Positions 13,441 through 19,234 of a stretch of DNA of 19,234 nucleotides are shown piece after piece. The notes below the pieces were generated by a model, which was not told the DNA's origin, searched no databases, and saw nothing but the letters and a program-made list of their open reading frames with translations. The DNA comes from an uncultured Caryophanales bacterium. Lineage in GTDB: Bacteria; Bacillota_I; Bacilli_A; RFN20; CAG-826. The stretch spans positions 1 to 19,234 of the forward strand of contig CAMVBL010000019.1 in NCBI GenBank assembly GCA_947165725.1. Direction: 5' to 3'. Position numbers and translations under genes: made by a program. The stretch's first letter is position 1. Every line of letters starts with the position of its first letter.

Positions 13441-13449
13441 TGATACAAT
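13441..13449 (+). promoter_or_regulatory. Extended -10 promoter of the PAP2 gene
   Basis: TGATACAAT is an extended -10 (TGn-TACAAT). No good -35 hexamer lies 17 bases upstream. Transcription would start near 13456, ahead of the TTGGAGA ribosome site at 13466-13472. Confidence 0.55.
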
Positions 13450-13480
13450 AACTGTATAGTTACTATTGGAGATTACTCTC

Positions 13481-14422
13481 ATGATTAAAAAAAGACATTT
13501 CTACATTGTGATCGGTATCTTATTGGCCGGTTTTATCGTTGGTTCATTTTTAGATTTACAAATTAACCAAGCTATTTATTCTCAAGGTAATATGTTTGGT
13601 GTCATCATGGCATCATTTGGTACATATCCTTGTTATGCAGGATTATCATTTGCTGCAGGTGGTCTTTTAATCACCTCTGTTAAGAAAAAAGACTTACACA
13701 TTATTTGGAGAATCGTTTCATGGGGCTTAGCGGCATTAGGCTATGGCTTATCTGTTTGGCTTGGCTCTAAAGATGTTCCTTCCGTTAATGGTTTTAATAA
13801 CGAAGCATTAGAGATGCCTTTCGTTCTCGCAAATATCTTTGTTTTTGCTGGTTTTACCGCTCTCGGTTTTATTGTGTGTAATAAAGGCGATGAAAATAAA
13901 CTATGGATGTCTTTAATGGTTATGGCAATCATCTTCTTATTAGCATTGCTACCAACAAGCTTCTTAATCAAATTAGTGCTCCATCGTCCACGTTATCGTT
14001 TCGTTGTTAATAGTGGTGAAATTGCTTTCCACAATTGGTGGGAATCTTATGGTGCCTATAAAGAGTACATTGAAGAAGGCCATACCTTATATGGTCACCT
14101 CATTACGAAAGAAGAATTCAAATCATTCCCAAGTGGTCATTCAGGTAGCGCTGCAATCATGATGATGGTTCTTCCATACTTATCAATCTTCTTTAAGAAA
14201 TTGAAGGGTAAAGAAACAATGATGTTCTACATCGGTTTTGCTTGGACATTATTAATGATGTTCTCCAGATTGTTAGTGGGTGCGCACTTCTTAACTGATA
14301 CATGCATGGGTGCCCTAATTGTTGTCGTCGTGTTCTATATTGGTCATGAAATTGCCACTCGCAAAGGCTTTATCTATAAGGATGAATATCACCCACAGCA
14401 ACAAGAATCAGTTCAACAATAA
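13481..14422 (+). CDS. PAP2-family membrane phosphatase
   Basis: The 313-residue multi-helix membrane protein of the type 2 phosphatidic acid phosphatase family removes phosphate from a lipid phosphate, often phosphatidate or undecaprenyl pyrophosphate. The three catalytic motifs are present: K164-LVLHR169-P170 (KxxxxRP), P217-S218-G219-H220 and S262-R263...H269...D273. About six hydrophobic helices are visible. A hydrophilic stretch at about 175-214 sits between motifs 1 and 2. ATG 13481 was chosen since GGAG (13468-13471) lies 9 bases before it; an in-frame TTG at 13466 falls in the ribosome site itself. It leads an apparent operon with the S41 lipoprotein gene (18-base gap). The lipid substrate cannot be decided from sequence. 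Confidence 0.9.
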   Translation: MIKKRHFYIVIGILLAGFIVGSFLDLQINQAIYSQGNMFGVIMASFGTYPCYAGLSFAAGGLLITSVKKKDLHIIWRIVSWGLAALGYGLSVWLGSKDVPSVNGFNNEALEMPFVLANIFVFAGFTALGFIVCNKGDENKLWMSLMVMAIIFLLALLPTSFLIKLVLHRPRYRFVVNSGEIAFHNWWESYGAYKEYIEEGHTLYGHLITKEEFKSFPSGHSGSAAIMMMVLPYLSIFFKKLKGKETMMFYIGFAWTLLMMFSRLLVGAHFLTDTCMGALIVVVVFYIGHEIATRKGFIYKDEYHPQQQESVQQ

Positions 14423-14440
14423 TTTGTAGGATATATTAAA

Positions 14441-16276
14441 ATGAATAAAAAACTAGCTTTATTAGCAACATTACCAGCCTTGCTACTATCTTCATGTAGT
14501 TTCTTTCAGTTCTTTGAATCTGATGAAAAAACAGTGGATTTATATGTTTTAGACATGATCGCCGGTGAAGAGAATCCTCAGCTAAGTGATGCTCGTATTG
14601 GAAATATTGATTTACGTTTTAAAAACGGTGAAAAATATGTGCCATATATTTCTTTGGAACAATACGCTGCAATCTATAAGAAATTCCTTAATCCAAAAGT
14701 GGTCAGTGAAGTGGCTACTGAAGGTTTTGCGACATCCTGGAAAATAGAATTAGATAACTCTTTACTTTTTTACGCTGTTTTTTCACCAATTGAAAAAGAA
14801 GTTTTAGTCGCTGGTGATTTAAATAGCGCTTTAAAGTCTGGCGAAGGTGGTATTCAACCAGCTTATGATGTCTTAAATTATGGCGCTAAAATGAACGCCT
14901 CTTTTGAACAAGTAGGAAAGAATAACTACGCTACTTATACATTTGAGGATTGCGACTTTGGTTATTTTAGAGATGGTGGAGAATTATATATGCCTTTAGG
15001 TCTTTTAGACCTAGCATTATGCGAAGCTACTACTCTTTATGTTACATATAACTATCGTAGTTTATATGCTTCCACTAATCCTGATGACTTTGCGCAATTG
15101 GCGTTTAGAGATGGTATTTCCTATAGCACTGTCGATGATCAAATGGTGCGCGCCGTTAATGGTGCTTCTATGCCTGATTACTTAATCAATTACAACGCCA
15201 GTTGCTTCTTATTTGTGATGCAAAACTTCTATGGCTTAAGAGACCACTTTGGCATCAAGAGCATGAAGAAATATTATCAAGAAAACAATTTGTATAATGA
15301 CTTCTATTCAGCTACTCCTAGCACAAGAGCATTAGCGTTCTCTCAAGCTATCAATATGTTCGATGACAATCACTCCGCGATTATTAGCGTTAACCAAGCA
15401 TGGGGTGAAACCGCAAGAGCGCAATACGCTAAAGGTATTCTTGCTAGAAACGCTTTGCAAAAGCGTCTTCAAGTTTTACGTAGAGAAAAATATCAAGGCA
15501 CTAATTCCTCATATGAACCTGTTGAAGGTAATACCAAATATAGTAGTGATGGTAAGACTGTAATGTTCTATTTTGATTCATTTAAATATGGTACAGAGGA
15601 CGAAGTCTTTGATAGTAACGGCCAAGTCAAAAGAACAGCCTTCAGATATGATACTTTCTGTTTATTCCGTGATGTTTTTAGTGACATAAACAGTCACTCA
15701 TCAGTCGAAAATGTCATTATTGATGTTTCTTTAAATGGTGGTGGCACCCTTGGTGTCATGATGAAACTATTACCATTCCTTAGTAAGGATAATAAGGCTA
15801 TCGCTAATTTCTACGATAGCGCTAATGGTATTGTTTATAAATATGAAAGCGTTTCTGACATTAATGGAGATAGAGCATACAACACTAACGAATCATATGG
15901 TAACAAATATAATTTCTATATTTTGACTTCTGATTGTTCATTCTCTTGTGGCAATGCTTTCCCATGTTATGCGCAAGAAATGGGCGTCAAAATCATCGGT
16001 GAAACTTCTGGTGGTGGTGAATGCGCAGTTGGCATCCATTATTTACCAAATAGTCAATATATCTATCACTCTTCTAATCTCCACCTTGGTTCCTACAATA
16101 GCCAAACCAAGGAATTCAAAGGTTTTGAAGATGGTGCTACACCTGATATTCCATTGACGGAAAACAATAAACCAATGTGCACCATTGATGATAGAGGACA
16201 ACCAGTTTTTAACATTCCTGAAGGATTTTATGATATTGATGCTTTAAGCGCAAAAATCGCTGGACACAATAACTAG
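14441..16276 (+). CDS. S41-family serine protease-like lipoprotein
   Basis: The 611-residue protein has a lipoprotein signal peptide with lipobox L16-S17-S18-C19, so it should be lipid-anchored on the outer face of the membrane. The N-terminal half (about 30-330) is not recognised. The C-terminal part resembles tail-specific or tricorn-like S41 peptidases: DDNHSAI (about 308-314, cf. the LxDGH motif), IIDVSLNGGGTLG (426-438, cf. IDLRxNGGG), the nucleophile region TSDCSFSCGNAF (496-507, S502 the likely Ser) and GVKIIGETSGGG (515-526). No PDZ domain is evident. It follows the PAP2 gene by 18 bases with an AGGAT ribosome site, so both are probably cotranscribed. Activity is inferred: the nucleophile region departs from the usual SAS pattern and has adjacent cysteines. 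No terminator is seen after it. Confidence 0.8.
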   Translation: MNKKLALLATLPALLLSSCSFFQFFESDEKTVDLYVLDMIAGEENPQLSDARIGNIDLRFKNGEKYVPYISLEQYAAIYKKFLNPKVVSEVATEGFATSWKIELDNSLLFYAVFSPIEKEVLVAGDLNSALKSGEGGIQPAYDVLNYGAKMNASFEQVGKNNYATYTFEDCDFGYFRDGGELYMPLGLLDLALCEATTLYVTYNYRSLYASTNPDDFAQLAFRDGISYSTVDDQMVRAVNGASMPDYLINYNASCFLFVMQNFYGLRDHFGIKSMKKYYQENNLYNDFYSATPSTRALAFSQAINMFDDNHSAIISVNQAWGETARAQYAKGILARNALQKRLQVLRREKYQGTNSSYEPVEGNTKYSSDGKTVMFYFDSFKYGTEDEVFDSNGQVKRTAFRYDTFCLFRDVFSDINSHSSVENVIIDVSLNGGGTLGVMMKLLPFLSKDNKAIANFYDSANGIVYKYESVSDINGDRAYNTNESYGNKYNFYILTSDCSFSCGNAFPCYAQEMGVKIIGETSGGGECAVGIHYLPNSQYIYHSSNLHLGSYNSQTKEFKGFEDGATPDIPLTENNKPMCTIDDRGQPVFNIPEGFYDIDALSAKIAGHNN

Positions 16277-16302
16277 TAAAAAAGGAATTATTAAAAATAA
16301 AG

Positions 16303-16330
16303 TTGTAAAATTCTTTATTGCTCTTATAAT
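16303..16330 (+). promoter_or_regulatory. Promoter of the four-helix membrane protein gene
   Basis: TTGTAA (16303-16308), a 16-base spacer and a perfect TATAAT (16325-16330) form a good promoter. The leader to ATG 16363 is about 26 bases and contains GGGAG. Confidence 0.7.
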
Positions 16331-16362
16331 TTTTGTTGTATAACACAAAAGGGAGATATCGC

Positions 16363-16845
16363 ATGGAAAATAAGTATCTTAAACTCCATTCACTTCTCAG
16401 AATGGCTGCTGCTCTTATCGCGTTAATCACCTTTATCTCAATGTTCATCACGAAGCAAGTTGTTCATAGTGAATACCCAAATGATGTATTCCTAATGTGG
16501 AACGAAGCCTTCTTCGATGATGTTGACACTAAAGGTACAGTTCTTGGCTTTATTGGTTATTTATTCGTCTTATTCGGAGGACTCGCAGGTTTAGCCTTTG
16601 TATTCATTGACGAACTTATCGGTAAAGATCTCACAAAGAAATTATCATTTATTGCCGCAGGCGTTATTGCTGTTGGTGCTGTCATGATGTTATTAACAGG
16701 CGTCTTATATAGAGGCATGAACAGTGATGGCCTTGGCATTAAATACTTTGTCTTAGGTGCAGGACCAATTGTCTTCGCAATCTTATCATTTGTTGCCGCT
16801 GCTTGTAACGCTGCTGCTCCAATCTTAGAAGATAAGGGCTTATAA
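16363..16845 (+). CDS. Four-helix membrane protein of unknown function
   Basis: The 160-residue protein is not recognised. It has four predicted membrane helices at about 11-30, 58-83, 94-115 and 127-148, a short acidic extracytoplasmic-type loop between the first two (about 34-57, with NEAFFDDVD), and a hydrophilic C-terminal end. No signal peptide or catalytic motif stands out. ATG 16363 is supported by GGGAG 7 bases upstream; the frame's upstream TTG at 16333 is too close to the -10 box. It is transcribed alone: a promoter lies in front and a strong terminator follows. It resembles the small helical membrane proteins of unknown function common in low-GC Gram-positive bacteria. No function is offered. 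Confidence 0.8.
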   Translation: MENKYLKLHSLLRMAAALIALITFISMFITKQVVHSEYPNDVFLMWNEAFFDDVDTKGTVLGFIGYLFVLFGGLAGLAFVFIDELIGKDLTKKLSFIAAGVIAVGAVMMLLTGVLYRGMNSDGLGIKYFVLGAGPIVFAILSFVAAACNAAAPILEDKGL

Positions 16846-16862
16846 TTTTAATCAAAACTAGC

Positions 16863-16894
16863 AAAAACCAGCCACAGATGAGCTGGTTTTTTCT
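16863..16894 (+). terminator. Intrinsic terminator after the four-helix protein gene
   Basis: AAAAACCAGC (16863-16872) pairs with GCTGGTTTTT (16882-16891) around a 9-base loop, with T-rich sequence continuing. It is a strong terminator on the plus strand. Confidence 0.9.
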
Positions 16895-16940
16895 TTATTA
16901 CACTTGTAACAATTTGTAAATAACCACAACTGATTATTAT

Positions 16941-16949
16941 TGTTATAAT
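16941..16949 (+). promoter_or_regulatory. Extended -10 promoter of degV
   Basis: TGTTATAAT is a consensus extended -10 (TGn-TATAAT). A clear -35 was not found. The TGAGG ribosome site at 16955-16959 follows, 8 bases from ATG 16968. Confidence 0.65.
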
Positions 16950-16967
16950 GGAGTTGAGGTTATACAT

Positions 16968-17837
16968 ATGTACACTTTATACACTGATACTGATACCGAT
17001 ATCACGCCAGAAGTAGCGGCTAGATACGGTTACAAACTTATTTCTATGCCTTACACAATTGATGGGCAAGAAATTCGTCCTTACGTTGATTTTAAGGAAT
17101 TTGATTACAAAACTTTCTATAACAAATTAAGAGCGGGTACTATTCCAACCACAAGTGCTCTTTCTCCAGTGGAATACATTAATTACTTTGAACCAGAATT
17201 TGCCGCGGGCAATGATATTCTTTATGTCCATTTCTCCGCTGCGATGTCTGCAACATTTAACTCTCTCCGTTTAGCGATGGAAGAATTAAGTGAAAAATAT
17301 CCAGAAAGAAAACTTACTCTCATCGATACCAAAGGTATTACCTTAGGTAGTTATAACATCTGCTTAAGCATTGGTGAGATGTATAAAAATGGTGCTTCTA
17401 TTGAAGACATCCAAAAATGGGCCTCTACTGAAGTTGATAAAACAGCCTTCTATTTCTACGCTGATGACTTAAAGTTCTTCGGTAAAAGTGGTCGTGTTTC
17501 TGGCTTTGCGGCATTCTTTGGTAACATCATTGGTTTAAAGCCAATCATCTACATTGGTGAAGATGGTAAGATGGCTACTAAAGATAAGTGTCGTGGACGT
17601 AAACAAACATTACAAAAACTCTTACAATACGTTATTGATTTAGAAGATGACATTAAAGGTCATAGAGTGATTATCGCTCATACCGATGCTTTAGAAATTG
17701 CTGAAGAATTTGGTGCGATGCTTAAAGATCACTTCGGTCAAGACCTTAACATTGAATATGAAGTGGTGAATCCAACTGCTGGTAGCCACTGTGGTCCTAA
17801 CGCGATGGGCGTTAGTTTCCACGCTAAGCATAGATAA
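16968..17837 (+). CDS. DegV-family fatty-acid-binding protein (FakB-like)
   Basis: The 289-residue cytoplasmic protein belongs to the DegV family, whose characterised FakB members carry a fatty acid to the kinase FakA for phosphorylation and use in phospholipid synthesis. Motifs seen are the N-terminal strand YTDTDTDIT (family TDSTADL), TTSALSP (61-67), the fatty-acid headgroup loop FSAAMSATFNS (89-99; family SGT usually in place of MSA), LIDTKGITLG (118-127), GKSGRVSG (172-179) and AGSHCGPNAMG (271-281). The length is typical. It is a single-gene unit with an extended -10 promoter and a terminator. The FakA kinase is not in the window. Which fatty acid it binds cannot be read from sequence. 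Confidence 0.9.
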   Translation: MYTLYTDTDTDITPEVAARYGYKLISMPYTIDGQEIRPYVDFKEFDYKTFYNKLRAGTIPTTSALSPVEYINYFEPEFAAGNDILYVHFSAAMSATFNSLRLAMEELSEKYPERKLTLIDTKGITLGSYNICLSIGEMYKNGASIEDIQKWASTEVDKTAFYFYADDLKFFGKSGRVSGFAAFFGNIIGLKPIIYIGEDGKMATKDKCRGRKQTLQKLLQYVIDLEDDIKGHRVIIAHTDALEIAEEFGAMLKDHFGQDLNIEYEVVNPTAGSHCGPNAMGVSFHAKHR

Positions 17838-17843
17838 AGATAT

Positions 17844-17869
17844 GGCGCTAATAAGCGCCTTTCTTTTTG
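17844..17869 (+). terminator. Intrinsic terminator of degV
   Basis: GGCGCT (17844-17849) pairs with AGCGCC (17854-17859) around loop AATA, followed by TTTCTTTTTG. It ends just before the small P-loop gene's promoter region. Confidence 0.85.
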
Positions 17870-17896
17870 CTTATAAAATGCTATTATTATTTTGTT

Positions 17897-18451
17897 ATGC
17901 AAAGATTAATTATCATTACAGGTGATTTAGCCGCTGGTAAATCAACTCTCGCCGCTGCCATAAGTGATTCTTTAGGTATTCCTTATATCATTAAAGACAC
18001 TCTTAAAGAAATAGCGTGCGATAATATCGGCTATCAAACGCGTCAAGAAAATAGACAGCTATCAATAACTGCTACGCAAGATATGATCTATTTCTTTAAG
18101 CAATGCGCTCTTGTGGGTAATGACTTAATCTTAGAAGCTAATTTCCGTACAGAAGAATTATTAGAAATAAAAGGTCTTGCCGATGAATATAACTACAACG
18201 TAGTGTTACTTATTCTTACCGGCGATATTCCATTACTTTATCAAAGATTCTTGGATAGATTACCAAATAGACATATTGCGCATCGTTCAATGAATCTAGA
18301 CTATTCTTTAGAAAGATTCTCCGATTATATTAATGAATTAAGAGATCAAGACTTTGTCTTCACCCCTAATTATTTAGATATGTCTAATCTTGATGAAGAT
18401 GAAGTGACTGAAGAAGCTCTTCAAATCATTAATGATGAATTAGGAAATTAA
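17897..18451 (+). CDS. Small P-loop kinase-like protein (AAA_33/zeta-type fold)
   Basis: The 184-residue protein has a Walker A motif G9-DLAA-G14-K15-S16-T17 right after a hydrophobic first strand. K33-D34 follow, as in many small-molecule kinases. A second conserved strand LILEANF (77-83, E80) could be the Walker B or catalytic acid. The remainder is helical, with a basic RFLDRLPNRHIAHR region (117-130) that may form the lid. It is probably a cytoplasmic kinase of a small metabolite or nucleoside, or the zeta/AAA_33 type; substrate unknown. ATG 17897 is the first codon that gives the P-loop fold. It has no ribosome site, and the nearest -10-like boxes (TATAAA 17872, TATTAT 17883) would give a leader of only a few bases. 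It ends 1 base before the serine dehydratase start, so the two are cotranscribed. Confidence 0.8.
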   Translation: MQRLIIITGDLAAGKSTLAAAISDSLGIPYIIKDTLKEIACDNIGYQTRQENRQLSITATQDMIYFFKQCALVGNDLILEANFRTEELLEIKGLADEYNYNVVLLILTGDIPLLYQRFLDRLPNRHIAHRSMNLDYSLERFSDYINELRDQDFVFTPNYLDMSNLDEDEVTEEALQIINDELGN

Positions 18452-18452
18452 T

Positions 18453-19234
18453 ATGCAATCAATCAAAAACGTCTTTTATATTGGCCATGGTCCAAGTAGT
18501 TCACATACGATAGGGCCCACTAATGCGGTTAGATATATTCTAGAAACATATAAAGATATTGATAGTATTAAAGTCACATTATGTGGTTCTTTAGCCTCCA
18601 CTGGTAAAGGCCACTTAACTGATTACATTATTGATAAATATTTAAAAGGTATTAATCACCGTATTGTTTTTGACGCTAGAAAAAAGACTAAACACCCTAA
18701 TACGATGATCTTTGAAACTACATTAAAAAGTGGCACTAAAAAGAAAGATGTTATTGCTTCCATCGGCGGTGGTGCGATATCGATAAATAAGGAAAAGAAG
18801 CAAGACGGTAGTGATTTATATCCACATCACACCTTATCTGAAATCATGCATTATTGCCGAGAATATGGTTATTCTTTATGGGAATATGTTTTATTCCATG
18901 AAGGAGAAAGTATTCTCTCCTATATCGATGAAATATATAGCGCTATTAAGGAATCAGTCCAACGTGGCATCACTGCGGAAGGCGAACTTCCTGGTGAACT
19001 ACATGTTAAAAGAAAAGCTAAAGTCATGTATGAAAACATGTTTAAAGAGCATAAGGAAAATGATATCCAAACTAACGTCGCTATTGCCTCATTTGCTGCG
19101 AGTGAAGAAAATGCTGCTGGTGGTGTCATAGTGGTGGCTCCAACTTGTGGTAGTGCGGGTGTTATACCAGGTGTTGTTAAATATCTAGAAATGAAGAAAG
19201 TTCCTTATGAAGATATTCGTAAAGGCTTCTTAGT
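18453..19234 (+). CDS. sdaA: L-serine ammonia-lyase, fused beta-alpha type (partial)
   Basis: The visible 260 residues show an iron-sulfur L-serine dehydratase, which converts serine to pyruvate and ammonia. The N-terminal beta domain carries GHGPSSSHTIGP (11-22) and ASTGKGHLTD (about 48-57). The alpha domain begins around residue 165 and shows AGGVIVVAPTCGSAGVIPG (C232 is an iron-sulfur cluster ligand by family). The order beta then alpha in one chain is the single-chain type, unlike the split SdaAB/SdaAA of B. subtilis. The frame is open to the right edge, so the remaining alpha part and other cysteine ligands are outside. AGGA 18442-18445 is 7 bases before ATG 18453, itself 1 base after the previous stop. 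The upstream kinase-like gene may be related functionally, but that is only an inference from linkage. Confidence 0.9.
   Translation, partial: MQSIKNVFYIGHGPSSSHTIGPTNAVRYILETYKDIDSIKVTLCGSLASTGKGHLTDYIIDKYLKGINHRIVFDARKKTKHPNTMIFETTLKSGTKKKDVIASIGGGAISINKEKKQDGSDLYPHHTLSEIMHYCREYGYSLWEYVLFHEGESILSYIDEIYSAIKESVQRGITAEGELPGELHVKRKAKVMYENMFKEHKENDIQTNVAIASFAASEENAAGGVIVVAPTCGSAGVIPGVVKYLEMKKVPYEDIRKGFL

Noticed and set aside
13381..13480. T-box or riboswitch upstream of cysE
   Set aside because: The likely leader is only about 20 bases long and has no conserved structure.
18811..19131. Open frame inside the serine dehydratase region
   Set aside because: It is in a different frame from the clear dehydratase sequence that runs from 18453 to the edge.
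1..19234. CRISPR array, insertion sequence, prophage or tRNA
   Set aside because: No regularly spaced repeats, transposase or integrase, phage structural genes or tRNA-like folds were found.

Overview
The window is AT-rich bacterial DNA with dense, short-spaced genes, mostly clear AGGAGG-type ribosome binding sites, TTA-rich leucine usage and intrinsic terminators. TGA is used as a stop (end of the EAL gene at 2722-2724; end of plsC at 8027-8029) and tryptophan is encoded by TGG, so the genetic code is standard. Together with OhrR, KtrB, SipW-type signal peptidase, DegV and an EpsC-like serine acetyltransferase, this points to a Bacillota lineage, probably an uncultured, gut-type Bacilli/Erysipelotrichia relative. 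The placement is inferred from gene content only. No tRNA, rRNA, CRISPR array, insertion sequence or phage gene was seen, and no gap longer than 300 bases lacks a gene.

Region 1 (1-6537, +) is a tight, partly overlapping operon that enters from the left edge. It holds the basic C-terminal tail of an unidentified protein, a SipW-type (Ser-His) signal peptidase, a membrane protein with a dead GGDEF domain and an intact-looking EAL phosphodiesterase domain, a protein with the MTA/SAH-nucleosidase fold that has lost its active site, and a 1023-residue membrane protein with two dead GGDEF-like domains, GAF- and PAS-like regions and a dead EAL domain. This looks like a cyclic-di-GMP breakdown and sensing module coupled to export of a cell-surface protein. 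It is the most unusual part of the window.

Region 2 (6545-9803, -) holds a KtrB/TrkH potassium channel subunit, a PlsC-type acyltransferase and a diacylglycerol kinase-family lipid kinase. The last two form an operon read from a promoter near 9832. Three inverted repeats separate plsC from ktrB. Region 3 (9994-10581, +) is a single gene for the tRNA t6A enzyme TsaC/Sua5, with its own promoter and a bidirectional terminator.

Region 4 (10592-13380, -) holds a peroxide-response operon: thioredoxin-type glutathione peroxidase, OhrR, and a cation-diffusion-facilitator exporter. A 12-bp palindromic OhrR-type operator lies over the -10 box in front of it. Upstream is a separately transcribed serine acetyltransferase gene ending in its own terminator.

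Region 5 (13481-19234, +) has a PAP2 phosphatase followed by a large S41-family lipoprotein, a four-helix membrane protein of unknown role, a DegV/FakB fatty-acid-binding protein, and a small P-loop kinase-like gene one base upstream of a fused L-serine dehydratase that runs off the right edge. Several genes (dagK, plsC, PAP2, degV) touch phosphatidate and fatty-acid metabolism, but they lie in separate transcription units.
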